From NCBI RefSeq assembly GCF_937951745.1, contig NZ_CALFBQ010000068.1, positions 1 to 35,238 of the forward strand: DNA of 35,238 nucleotides, given 5' to 3'. Source of the stretch: an uncultured Chloroflexus sp. (GTDB taxonomy: Bacteria; Chloroflexota; Chloroflexia; Chloroflexales; Chloroflexaceae). Positions 18,601 through 26,778 of this stretch are shown piece by piece (the stretch's first letter is position 1; each line of letters opens with the position of its first letter). The notes beneath the pieces are model-generated. The model had not been told where the DNA came from. It worked only from the letters and a program-made list of their open reading frames with translations, and made no database searches. A program made the position numbers and the translations under genes.

Positions 18601-21600
18601 TGAGCATGCGCGGTTGGCCGGGAGTGCGCAGCCGGTAAATCACGCTCTCGCCTTGCCGGAAGACGATATCGGCGTCGCCGCGGTTGGCCAGCGTAGCGAA
18701 CTTGGCCAGTCCTTCGGCACGATAGAGTTGCCGTTCAACGCCGCCAATATAGATGTATTCAACGCCGTAGCGCCGGAGCGCCGCCAATGCGGTGTCGGGA
18801 TCAGGCGTATTGTAGATAGTGGCAATGATCTGCTGTCGGTAATGAATCACTGCTCTAGCGTTGACCGCGTTGCGCTGCTGAATCTGGTGCCATTCCCAGC
18901 CGAGCAGGGTGGGCATGCCGGTGAAGGTGGCGATCCGACCAGCCCACTGGTATGAGGGTTGGTGGGCTTCGAGGATGATCGGCGTGCCACGTGCATTGCG
19001 ACGCAGCCAATCAATCGCCGCCGCGTCTTCATCAAGCGAGTAGGGAGCGCCAGCGCGGGCCACCGTGATGTTGGTAAAGAAGGCCATGCCGTCGAGTGTG
19101 CGCGGCGCCGCCGGATCCCAACGGTCGGCGATACGGGCAGGCGTAGCCGTGATAGGGTAGACCAACCCGGCTGCGAGCAGCACTCCCACAAAGGCTCGCA
19201 CTGTCCAGCTCGTTTGGCGCGGTAGCCGGTTCGTTGCCGCCCACAGCCACGGCAGGGCTGTTGCCGTCGCCAATGCCAGCAATATCCACGCATGCAGCCC
19301 AAACTTAAAGACGGTGTTCATACGGCCTACGTCGCCCCGCACGACGATCACCTCAACCATTGCCCACAGCCCAATCCCGCTAAAAGCGAACAGCACAGGG
19401 ACGACGATGACCAGCGGGCGCGAGCGCAGTTGCCATGCGATCCAACCAGCCACCCCCAGCACGGCGAGGAGCGGGATGATGGCCGGCCAATCGAGCGTCC
19501 ATGCCACCAGCAGCACTGCCAGCAGCCCAATGACGAACAACAGATGAATACCGCGCCGCCATGCCCACAGCCCGATCATAGCCAACCACATTGCCAGCCA
19601 ATGACCGCCGATTTGCAGCAGTTGGCTGGTAGTGGTGCGTTCAGCGGCTACGACCGTCTCGAGCAGGGTCAGGCCCGGCCCACGCCAGAGGTCAATCCCA
19701 CTCGACTCAGTGGCGAAGTTGGCGATAAACGGCGCAAAGAACAGATTACCGAGCAGTGCCGGGGTCATCGCCACAGCCAGCGCCGCTGTGACGGTAGCTG
19801 GCCAACCACGTCCCGCCCGCCGCCAGCGCCGTCCGGTGGCCAACGCCAGCAGCAACCCCGCCAACCCAATGAAGGTGGGGTAATCCCACGTGTTGGTGGC
19901 CCGGATCGCGCCCGCCACCACCCCCATTAGCCCAATCAGCCACCACTGCCGCGCCGCACCCTTGCCCATCCATGCCAGCGCCAGACCCAGCGCAGCGAGG
20001 CTGAGCGGCATAACGATCATATGGGCATGGAGATCGGCGAAGAGGAAGGTAAAGAAAGGAAACTCGTTGATAGTACCCGGCGTAATCCGGGTTGCGTCCC
20101 AGAAGGCCCACTCGTAGCGCCCTTTCGTGGCTTGCTCGGCGGCATAACCGCTAAGGAACCAGCCGGCCTGCGCCAAATTGCCGAGCAGGAGCATCAAGCC
20201 GGGAGCTAGTGATCCGGCCACGAGCGCTGTTCGTTCACGGCGAGCGGATGGCACGCGCGCGGCGAGGAGGTTATAGACGATGCCAAACGCGCCCAAGGCG
20301 GTGAGGGCAAAGATCGTCGCCACGCCAAGGTTATAGCCCACTGCCGGTGCGATTCCGCTGAGATGGATTAACGCGCCGACCAGCACAAACCCGAAGTAGT
20401 AGTAGTTCATGTAGCCACCGGCATGCCATGGATCGAGCGGCGGGAAGGCAGCGCTGCGCAAGACGGCATTGAGATAGGCGAAATCCATCGGCTTTTCACC
20501 GCCGCGCGCCGGATGCCAGAGGTCAGGGTTGAACCAGCGCAAGGTGAGGCCAAGCAACAAAAACCCGATGAAGAGCAATTCAGCGACGAACAACGCCATA
20601 AAACGCTCTTGCCAGAGTTGGCGCAGCGACTCGCGAGCGCGCCAGCCAACCACTGCTCCTATCCCCAACACCACCAGCCCGATCGTCCAGAGAGTGGCCG
20701 GCGCAAAGGGGGCAAGGCGCAGGCTACCGGCCAGCCATGCAAGGTAGGCGACCAGCAACAGGCCTATGATCTTGGCCAGCGTGAAACCACGGTCGGGCAA
20801 CCCGCGCAGACGCGGCCCGATCACGGCGAACACTGCCAATCCAAGCGCCTCTAGCCAGAGTACCCACAGCACCGGCGCGAAGGGACTGGTACCGAGCCAC
20901 GACCACCACTCACCGCCGGCAGCGTACTGCGGCCAGACACTCTCGGAAAAGCGGAGCGCAGTTGGGTTACGGTCGGCAATCTGCAGCGGCGACTTGTAGA
21001 CCTCGCCCCATTCGACATCGTTGGTTATGAGGCGTTCGGCGCGTTCACGACTGTACAGCGGTGTCTTACGAAAGATCAACACTCGCGGGTGGTCGTAGAC
21101 GCTAAATGCCTCTTCAGCCATCCAGTCGGGAATACGAATACCAAGAATCGTTGGGTAGGAAGTGATCTCTGCCGCCAGCTCGAAGCCTAGCTCGCCGGTG
21201 AAGAGGCTGTGGTAATACCGCATCAGCGCCGGGTAGCGCATGCGCAAGCGCGAGGTGCTATCGTAGACGCGGTTGCTGGTCAGAGTAATGTAATCGGCCC
21301 GGTCAAGCTGATCGAGGAAGCCGGGTTCGCCGCCGCTGCCAAAATACTTAGCCGGCTCATCTTCAGCGTAAGGCGATGAGTCGATGCCAAAGAAGGTAAT
21401 ATTCCACGCGGCAATCGACGTAGCTTGCAGTGGCAACGGGTCATCCCAGCGTTCTGAAATCACATAGCTACCGGGCGAGGCGTGCTCGGCCAGCCATTGG
21501 GCCGCTTGCACCCGCGAGTGAGGGACGGTATAGATGCGTGAGAAGGCGTAGGCCCAAGCCGCAGTTGCGATCAGTACCGCTGGCAGCGCCAGCCGGGCCG

Positions 21601-23149
21601 CCCATGCCAGCCCGCGCCCTAGGCGGGCGCGCCACGCCTGTAGTCCTTGGGTGGATAGTCGCGTCGTTGAGGTGGTATACAACCAGCGCCGGCCCCAGCG
21701 TGCTGCCGTTATCAGCGCCCATGCCGCCAGCACGATTAATGCGCCGTAGATCGGCAACAGGTAACGCATCGTGATCGCAAACTGGTTACCCTGCCACGCG
21801 AAGTAGAAAGCGACCCAAGCCCACAAGACCCACGCCGGATGCCATGGCCGGCCAACGACAGGTGACGGTTGGAGCGCCCACTGCCAACCGTACCGGGCAT
21901 AACGGGCGGCAAAGAGCAGCCAGCCGCCCCACGCCGCCAATCCTAACAGCGGCCCCATCCCCCACAGTACCATATTGCTCCATGGAAAGAGGTAGGCTGG
22001 GCGACCTACCCATTGCTGGCCCGGCGGAAAATCATATTCGCCCGTCACCAATGCCCGCACTGTGGTGAGATTGTCGCGAAAACGCGGGTCGAGTCGGACA
22101 TCAAGGAAGCCAGCGCCATGCAAGATCGAAGGCCCCTCGATCAGCGGCGAATCGGCGCGCGAGCCGATGAACGCGTCGGGGGCAAGGGTGCGGAAGCTCA
22201 GCATGGTGAGGGCACCGGCCATGATCAGCAGCCAGATCTCGCGGTGGAAGAAGCGGTCGAAGACGGCTGGCCACGGTTGCCCGCGCAGCGCGCGTTGGGC
22301 GGCAATCAGCGCCGCGACAATCGCCAAGCCGCCGATGGTTGCCATCGTAATTCGGTTGGCCATCGCCGCACCAATACTAAGACCGAGCGCGCCGTACACC
22401 GCAAAGCCGCCACCTTGCACTGCTCGTACCGTCCAGTAGAGTGCAAGTAAGCAGAAGAAGGTCGAAAAAGCCGGATCGACAAAGAAATGGCTCTGCTGGA
22501 TATGCATCACTGTCAGCGCGGCAAACAGCGCAGCGAGCAGCCCAACGCGCCGGCCAAACAACCGGCGCCCAATCAGGTAGACGAGCAGAACGCTACCGAG
22601 ATCGAACAGCACCGTCAGTCCGCGCCCAACCTTCACAATCTCGCCATAACTCGTGAGATTGACGCCTGTCGGATTCAGCCATGGCAGCAGGAGCGTGAGG
22701 CGCGGCCAGTTCCGTTCAGGATTTGGCACAGGCGGGCCATAATCGGTACGCCGTTCGTTCGGTGCAGTTGGATCGGCACCGACGCGCGGCGGCCCCTTCA
22801 GAGAGAGTACCTGTGCTGGCAGTGCATCGGCTGGGGTCAGCATCACCGCCACGACACGGGTCAACATGATAGGAATCGGCCCGTACACATAGAGCGGAAA
22901 CTGTTCGTAACTGCGCGGGTTGAACGGTGAGCGGCTCGAGTCGTAGAATTCGCCAAGATCGCTTGGTAGACGAACCGTTGAGGCAACGTAAGTAAAGAAC
23001 CGTTCGTCGGGATGCTGGCCGGTGCCGGAATCCCAACCAAACAAGTTGAGGGCACGGAAATAGAGCGCCAACAGTAAAATAGCCGCCAGCCCAAGGCGGG
23101 CGACCCATGCACGGTGTCGAATCAGAGCCTGTCGCACAGCGATTCTCAC
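15659..23149 (-). CDS. Giant membrane protein: PMT/GT39-like module + two DUF2298 modules + TPR tail
   Basis: An uninterrupted frame codes for about 2,496 residues. Residues 1 to about 750 resemble protein-mannosyltransferase/GT39-type membrane enzymes, with the acidic luminal-loop motif GQHPDERF (44-51) and a final soluble domain. Residues about 790-1530 are a first DUF2298 module: PMDFAYLN near 887, NYYYFG, NEFPFFTF...ADLHAH near 1026, RMNTVFKF near 1276, YIYIGGVER near 1463. Residues about 1540-2290 repeat the module: PMEQGFLN near 1682, RMNTVFKF near 2059, YVYIGSVER near 2254. The last 180 residues hold about four TPR units (GLAEAYRKQGRLFEAAQIL, GDILADAGRYDEAEQAYLAA). The start is GTG at 23149, without a clear Shine-Dalgarno; a second GTG lies four codons later. 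Envelope glycan or glycoprotein synthesis is a guess from the GT-C-like architecture. Confidence 0.9.
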   Translation of the reverse strand: MRIAVRQALIRHRAWVARLGLAAILLLALYFRALNLFGWDSGTGQHPDERFFTYVASTVRLPSDLGEFYDSSRSPFNPRSYEQFPLYVYGPIPIMLTRVVAVMLTPADALPAQVLSLKGPPRVGADPTAPNERRTDYGPPVPNPERNWPRLTLLLPWLNPTGVNLTSYGEIVKVGRGLTVLFDLGSVLLVYLIGRRLFGRRVGLLAALFAALTVMHIQQSHFFVDPAFSTFFCLLALYWTVRAVQGGGFAVYGALGLSIGAAMANRITMATIGGLAIVAALIAAQRALRGQPWPAVFDRFFHREIWLLIMAGALTMLSFRTLAPDAFIGSRADSPLIEGPSILHGAGFLDVRLDPRFRDNLTTVRALVTGEYDFPPGQQWVGRPAYLFPWSNMVLWGMGPLLGLAAWGGWLLFAARYARYGWQWALQPSPVVGRPWHPAWVLWAWVAFYFAWQGNQFAITMRYLLPIYGALIVLAAWALITAARWGRRWLYTTSTTRLSTQGLQAWRARLGRGLAWAARLALPAVLIATAAWAYAFSRIYTVPHSRVQAAQWLAEHASPGSYVISERWDDPLPLQATSIAAWNITFFGIDSSPYAEDEPAKYFGSGGEPGFLDQLDRADYITLTSNRVYDSTSRLRMRYPALMRYYHSLFTGELGFELAAEITSYPTILGIRIPDWMAEEAFSVYDHPRVLIFRKTPLYSRERAERLITNDVEWGEVYKSPLQIADRNPTALRFSESVWPQYAAGGEWWSWLGTSPFAPVLWVLWLEALGLAVFAVIGPRLRGLPDRGFTLAKIIGLLLVAYLAWLAGSLRLAPFAPATLWTIGLVVLGIGAVVGWRARESLRQLWQERFMALFVAELLFIGFLLLGLTLRWFNPDLWHPARGGEKPMDFAYLNAVLRSAAFPPLDPWHAGGYMNYYYFGFVLVGALIHLSGIAPAVGYNLGVATIFALTALGAFGIVYNLLAARVPSARRERTALVAGSLAPGLMLLLGNLAQAGWFLSGYAAEQATKGRYEWAFWDATRITPGTINEFPFFTFLFADLHAHMIVMPLSLAALGLALAWMGKGAARQWWLIGLMGVVAGAIRATNTWDYPTFIGLAGLLLALATGRRWRRAGRGWPATVTAALAVAMTPALLGNLFFAPFIANFATESSGIDLWRGPGLTLLETVVAAERTTTSQLLQIGGHWLAMWLAMIGLWAWRRGIHLLFVIGLLAVLLVAWTLDWPAIIPLLAVLGVAGWIAWQLRSRPLVIVVPVLFAFSGIGLWAMVEVIVVRGDVGRMNTVFKFGLHAWILLALATATALPWLWAATNRLPRQTSWTVRAFVGVLLAAGLVYPITATPARIADRWDPAAPRTLDGMAFFTNITVARAGAPYSLDEDAAAIDWLRRNARGTPIILEAHQPSYQWAGRIATFTGMPTLLGWEWHQIQQRNAVNARAVIHYRQQIIATIYNTPDPDTALAALRRYGVEYIYIGGVERQLYRAEGLAKFATLANRGDADIVFRQGESVIYRLRTPGQPRMLTNDLPIRPPSVRTIPALELVQPVQELPATGRLGWNTLLSEQQWLGVVAWLLVWYLIAGLGVLPAYAALGRTGLAWARPVGLIMLGYAIWLPTSLGLWRYDTVGIIGGLSVMAGITLALWMRGVRPDRVAWRAVVPGEVIFLAGFAAMTVIRALNPDLWHPIWGGEKPMEQGFLNAILRSPIMPPYDPFYSNGYINYYYYGLYLMSLPIKLLGLDPAIGFNLALATLFGMLLAGAYELGTRLGERRRYGLVALALIGLAGNLTSLIAAGWSQGANGLRLLLSGNVGLLGDWFVGPSRVIPYTINEFPLFSFLYADLHPHLIALPLSLLAIACAWQLIFGKGRTIWALSALTLGTLAVTNSWDFPTYGLLVGITIIAGAVRRAGWRWPVITLAAAKAIGLGIGSLALFAPFFDRYWPMVGGIGLVTSHVTLPLDYILLYGLPLTIVIPVILGAALQRWRRHLPAQSWTLLLSGTGIVLIVSAALPEWALRISLLALLAMTTLLLARRAAGAPAWYALLLAWLAWAISLGVEVVYIRDHLDGSDWYRMNTVFKFGLHVWVLLGLAAAGLLPRMLVWLNHRGGQPATAAALAVIAIPALIAASYVPVAVPSRLVTRFPIETGPTLDGMAFMEQASFTYDCNAFGGCAPGTTMVHVDLRGDAAAIRWLNQQINGTPIVAQSSLWFYRAYGIRVAAATGLPTVISALHADEQRDPVVTRRRVRDIETFFTTNDPETALRILARYNVDYVYIGSVERAFYPQGMEKFTVLRDRYLRPVYEQDGVAIYQVRPLPDSYRLLRAEMPAAAQPPPPPPNEPAVDLSELEVAVAAQPTNAPLAFGLAEAYRKQGRLFEAAQILATAAAANPDDVGLHHLWGDILADAGRYDEAEQAYLAAARASPTAGNYNKLATALIDWGRLDKAELALGQAMSIDPALPDPYFQLARVFLLRNQTTLAKDALQRYLQLAPDGPWAGEAQRMLANLNGGQP

Positions 23150-23230
23150 GAATGTGTTGCCAACCCGATGGTGTTTGAATGAACGTGCGAGCGTGATGGG
23201 TTTACAGACATCACGCGATGCGCGCTAGCA

Positions 23231-23482
23231 TTATACACCGGTATCACTGAGCAAGGCGACGAGAGCGCTGATCTGGTGCGGAGTAAGACGATGCCAGCGC
23301 CTGCCGCCGGGTTGCACGAGCAGGTTCGGCCCGCGTTGGCAACGGTCTTGGCAACCACTGGTAATACATTCTACTTTTCCTACCAAACCGGCTTGCCAGA
23401 GGGCTTGTTCCAGCGCGGCGTACACATCGGTAGCGCCCCGGCTGCGGCAATGAGGCCCCATACAGAGATAAAGACGAGGCAT
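23231..23482 (-). CDS. Thioredoxin-like [2Fe-2S] ferredoxin domain protein
   Basis: The product is an 83-residue protein of the small (2Fe-2S) ferredoxin family with a thioredoxin-like fold. The probable cluster ligands are C7 and C12 (LCMGPHCRSRG) and C44 and C48 (SGCQDRCQRGPNL), with the usual tail VQPGGRRWHRLTP. Such proteins carry electrons, but no partner is identified here. I chose ATG 23482, just before the first family-conserved residues; the frame stays open upstream to an ATG at 23524 that would add 14 unconserved residues. No ribosome-binding site is obvious. It lies 81 bp before the giant membrane gene on the same strand, so co-transcription is possible. Confidence 0.8.
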   Translation of the reverse strand: MPRLYLCMGPHCRSRGATDVYAALEQALWQAGLVGKVECITSGCQDRCQRGPNLLVQPGGRRWHRLTPHQISALVALLSDTGV

Positions 23483-23570
23483 AGGAGTGTCGCATAAACA
23501 GCGTGTCATGTAAGCCGTCACCATGATACACGCTCGTGCTCTTATGTTCTTGCGCGGTGGCGAACCTGTG

Positions 23571-23717
23571 TTGTCATTGCGAGGGGACGTAGCGCCTGAA
23601 GCAATCTCCGGCTAAAGCGAGAGCCATGCCTGAGCGGGTGGCATCCGGGCTTGCGGGGAATCGCGTCGCCACGCAGGGCCATGCGCAGCATTGCCCCTCT
23701 GCAACTCACAACGACAA
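23571..23717. repeat. 147-bp MITE-like palindromic repeat
   Basis: The left end ttgtcattgcgag (23571-23583) and right end ctcacaacgacaa (23705-23717) are inverted repeats with 11 of 13 matches. Inside, 'gcctgaagcaatctc' follows the left end. This closely resembles the 'tcattgcgaggagcgaagcgacgaagcaatctc' family of dispersed intergenic repeats seen in many bacteria. It contains no gene and no transposase. Confidence 0.75.
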
Positions 23718-23742
23718 GGGGCGGGCCGTTCCCCGCCCCTTG
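23715..23742 (-). terminator. Possible terminator after the 2-oxoacid:ferredoxin oxidoreductase operon
   Basis: A perfect 11-bp stem (caaggggcggg at 23715-23725, cccgccccttg at 23732-23742) with a six-base loop lies 16 bp after the beta-subunit stop. It lacks a T-tract on either strand, so termination is inferred from stem strength and position. Confidence 0.5.
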
Positions 23743-23757
23743 CGCCTGCTTACAGCA

Positions 23758-24606
23758 TTACGCCCGGAACCGGTTCAAATAGGCTTGGGTATCGAACGGC
23801 TTAGGCGTTGGGCGCGGCAACGGTTCGAGCGGTGGGCGGCGGTAGAAGATGCCGAGCGGCAGCCGTTCGCTCTCAACTGCGTAGTGCATCGCCGCATCGA
23901 GGTCGGATGGGTCGTGCGTATCGGGCAGGTTGTAGACCAGTTCCTTATACAGCTTGTAGGTGTCGTAGAAGGTGACGCACGGGCTGAGCACGTGAATAAA
24001 GGCGAAGCCGCGATGGTCAAGGCCGGCCTTGATCAGCTCGGCTAACTGCTTTGGCTGGCTAGAGAAGCCACGAGCCACGAACGACGCGCCGCTAGAGAGC
24101 ACGATAGCCAGCGGATGCAATGGTTGGGCTGACTGGCCATAAGGAGTGCTCTTGGTGACATGGCCGCGCGGCGAGGTCGGCGAGGTTTGGCCCTTGGTTA
24201 AACCGTAAATCGCGTTGTCCATCACCACCACGGTGATATCGAGATCGCGTCGCGCCGCATGGGGCAGATGGCCTAAGCCGATGCTAAAGAAGTCGCCATC
24301 GCCGCCGACAGCCATCACTGTCAGATCAGGACGAGCGACTTTCAAGCCAATAGCTGCTGGCAAGGCCCGACCATGAACCGTATGCAGGCCGTATGTTTGC
24401 AAGAAACCGGGCAAACGCGAGCTACAGCCAATGCCGGAAACAACGGCCAAATCCTTCGGATTGATCTGCGCAGCAGCCAATGCTTGTTGGATAGCAGCCA
24501 ATACGCCGTAATCACCGCAACCCGGGCACCAGATCGGTTTCAGATCGCTGCGATAATCAGACGGTTTGTAAATAACAGGCGATGAAGTGATTGGTACGGC
24601 TGTCAT
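23758..24606 (-). CDS. korB: 2-oxoacid:ferredoxin oxidoreductase, beta subunit
   Basis: This is the thiamine-pyrophosphate-binding subunit of a 2-oxoacid:ferredoxin oxidoreductase, which interconverts a 2-oxoacid and CoA with acyl-CoA, CO2 and reduced ferredoxin. With ATG 24606 it has 282 residues. The TPP motif runs from GGDGD (101-105) to DNAIYGLTKGQTSPTSPRG (130-148). Four cysteines fit a [4Fe-4S] cluster: C27 and C30 (WCPGCGDYG), C61 (GIGCSSR) and C210 (LSPCVTF). I preferred ATG 24606 over TTG 24642 because AAGG lies eight bases upstream. It follows the alpha-subunit gene by 74 bp. Substrate choice (2-oxoglutarate or another 2-oxoacid) is inferred from overall similarity to Kor/Oor enzymes. 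Confidence 0.9.
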   Translation of the reverse strand: MTAVPITSSPVIYKPSDYRSDLKPIWCPGCGDYGVLAAIQQALAAAQINPKDLAVVSGIGCSSRLPGFLQTYGLHTVHGRALPAAIGLKVARPDLTVMAVGGDGDFFSIGLGHLPHAARRDLDITVVVMDNAIYGLTKGQTSPTSPRGHVTKSTPYGQSAQPLHPLAIVLSSGASFVARGFSSQPKQLAELIKAGLDHRGFAFIHVLSPCVTFYDTYKLYKELVYNLPDTHDPSDLDAAMHYAVESERLPLGIFYRRPPLEPLPRPTPKPFDTQAYLNRFRA

Positions 24607-24680
24607 AGGTGTGACCTTGTTGATCTGATATTGTTGAGGCAAGGCGATGTGTTACCCATACAGAATGCGGCAAAGCCCAA

Positions 24681-26417
24681 TTAAACCAGCACTGGCTCGG
24701 CTAGGCCGTACAGAGCGTGAATCTGGCGCAGAATCTCAAGCCGCGAGAATGGCATGCCGGTATACTTGGTCAACGAGCGTACCTTAATGCCGAGTTCAGC
24801 CTGCAAGAGCTTGGCAAACTGGCCTTGGAAATTGACTTCCGGCACCAACACGATCTCAACCTGCTCGAGAAACTCATTGATCGCGTCAACCGGCAGCGGT
24901 GAGAGCATCTGCACTTGCAGCAGCGCCACCGGCAAATCCTCTTGACCGGCCAGATAAACTGCACCACGAGCGGGACCGGCGGTAGTACCCCAGCAAATAA
25001 TCCCAACCTTAGCCCGCTCAGCGCCGAAACGGCGCACATATTCGCGTGATTGCTGCAACGGCGCCAATTTACCCCACCGCTTCTCAGTCATCTGAGTATG
25101 AGTAGCCGGCGTATAATCGGGGTTGCCGAACTCATTATGTTCGAGACCGGTCGCCGTGTACTGGGCATAGGCCACACCGGGAGCAACCATCGGCGAGACC
25201 AGATTAGCGGTCAGCTCGTAGCGGCGATACTGTTTGGGAGCTAACGCACCCGCGGGCCGCAACCGGTCGATACGCGGATACTTGCTCAGATCAAACGGCT
25301 CAACTGTCTCGGTACGGAACGAGAGCGAATAGTCGCTCAGCACGATCACCGGTGTTTGATATTGTTCAGCCAGATTAAAGGCCCAAACCGTCAGATGGAA
25401 ACACTCGGCGACACTGGCCGGCGCCAGCACAATGCGCGGGCTATCGCCGTGGCCGCCGTGGAGGGCGATATTCAGGTCTGACTGCTCCATCTTGGTCGGC
25501 AAACCGGTGCTCGGGCCGCCGCGCTGCGCATCAACGATCACTACCGGAATCTCGGCCATGCTAGCGTAGCCAATCGCCTCGCTCATCAGCGACAACCCCG
25601 GCCCGGAGGTAGCAGTCATGGCGCGCTTGCCACCATACGATGCGCCGATGCACGCCATAATTGACGCAATCTCATCTTCGGCCTGCATATAGCCGCCGCC
25701 GATCTGGGGCAACATTGCCGCCATGCCTTCCATAATGTCAGAGGCAGGAGTGATTGGATAGCCGGCAAAGAATTCGACCCCGGCATGCAATGCGCCGGCC
25801 ACAATCGCCTGATTGCCGGTCATTACGTAGCGGTCGTGTTCGCCGGTCGATTCCATCCAGAACGGATCGCGTTTTTCAAGCTGGTGGGCATACTCAATAC
25901 CGGCCCGCAGCGCGGCTAGATTCGACTCGAGCAGATCGGCTTTCTTGCCTAGCTTGGCCCGCACAATATCTTCGAGTTTATTCAACCCCAAACCAAACAG
26001 CGCCGCTACCAAACCGAGCGCAGCCACATTCTTGCCGCGCCGGTTGCCGGCGGCTTGCGCAATTTGGCCAATTGGGGCCGGGTACGCGATGCCGGTAAAC
26101 TCGGCAGGGAGGTCAAGCTCTTCGGGATCGTAGAGTAAAACGGCATTGGGGGCCATATCGGCGTGGTGGAGATCCCACGCTTCGCGGTTAAAGGCGAACA
26201 GCACATCAACCGCATCACCCATCGAACGGACTGGGCTGTTGGAAGCGCGCACCTGAAACATCACCGGCCCGCCCTTTATTTCAGCCGGAGTGGTGCGGAA
26301 GGTGAAGACGTGGAGGCCAGAGCGAGCAGCCGCTTGTGCTAGCATCTCGCCAGTCGCGCTGCTGCCATCGCCGCTTTCACCGGCGACGCGGATGACGACA
26401 TCTTCTTTCTGGATCAT
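24681..26417 (-). CDS. korA: 2-oxoacid:ferredoxin oxidoreductase, fused gamma-alpha subunit
   Basis: The product is a 578-residue subunit in which the gamma domain (residues 1 to about 190, starting VIRVAGESGDGSSATGEML) is fused ahead of the alpha domain. The alpha domain begins with GNQAIVAGALHAGVEFFAGYPITPASDIME, with YPITP near residue 220, and contains TSGPGLSLMSEAIGYA and AQRGGPSTGLPTKMEQSD. This gamma-alpha order is usual for two-subunit KorAB enzymes. GAGG lies eight bases before ATG 26417. A plausible promoter is at 26490-26518. No separate delta (ferredoxin-like) subunit is encoded nearby, as expected for the two-subunit form. Confidence 0.92.
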   Translation of the reverse strand: MIQKEDVVIRVAGESGDGSSATGEMLAQAAARSGLHVFTFRTTPAEIKGGPVMFQVRASNSPVRSMGDAVDVLFAFNREAWDLHHADMAPNAVLLYDPEELDLPAEFTGIAYPAPIGQIAQAAGNRRGKNVAALGLVAALFGLGLNKLEDIVRAKLGKKADLLESNLAALRAGIEYAHQLEKRDPFWMESTGEHDRYVMTGNQAIVAGALHAGVEFFAGYPITPASDIMEGMAAMLPQIGGGYMQAEDEIASIMACIGASYGGKRAMTATSGPGLSLMSEAIGYASMAEIPVVIVDAQRGGPSTGLPTKMEQSDLNIALHGGHGDSPRIVLAPASVAECFHLTVWAFNLAEQYQTPVIVLSDYSLSFRTETVEPFDLSKYPRIDRLRPAGALAPKQYRRYELTANLVSPMVAPGVAYAQYTATGLEHNEFGNPDYTPATHTQMTEKRWGKLAPLQQSREYVRRFGAERAKVGIICWGTTAGPARGAVYLAGQEDLPVALLQVQMLSPLPVDAINEFLEQVEIVLVPEVNFQGQFAKLLQAELGIKVRSLTKYTGMPFSRLEILRQIHALYGLAEPVLV

Positions 26418-26489
26418 ATGGCGACCTCGCCGTTCTTCATTGTGTTGCGTCAGTCTCGGCGCAGCACTGACAAGGAAGTTATTAACCTA

Positions 26490-26518
26490 ATCATAACACC
26501 GCTGATCAGCCACTGCAA
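26490..26518 (-). promoter_or_regulatory. Probable promoter of the korAB operon
   Basis: Reading leftward, TTGCAG (26518-26513) and TATGAT (26495-26490) are exactly 17 bp apart, about 72 bp before the korA ATG. The -10 matches five of six bases; the -35 matches only the TTG. Confidence 0.5.
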
Positions 26519-26583
26519 TGACTTTTTGCTTGTGATAAACAGTGCGATGATTGTGCAAATATGTTGCGGGCAGGAATATGGTA

Positions 26584-26691
26584 GGGGCGCAGCGGTGCTG
26601 CGCCCCACCACTAAAACCCAACCCCAGACACTGTGGTCATACGTTATGTATTGTCCCCTCACCCTACCCCGCTCCCCAGTGGGGAGCGGGG
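26584..26691. other. Intergenic region with two strong hairpins
   Basis: The 361-bp gap between korA and the helicase gene contains no gene that I can support. It has two perfect hairpins: ggggcgcag/ctgcgcccc (26584-26606, 9-bp stem, 5-base loop) and ccccgctcccc/ggggagcgggg (26667-26691, 11-bp stem, 3-base loop). The second lies in a 'cccctcaccctaccccgctc' context typical of dispersed intergenic repeats in high-GC bacteria. Either could end the leftward helicase transcript. Confidence 0.5.
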
Positions 26692-26778
26692 GGAAGGAAA
26701 ACGACGCTCGCTCTCTTCAGGGCAAAGGTTGGGAGAAATAGGTCAGCGAACGAATGGAGAGCAGGGTACATCGTACCT

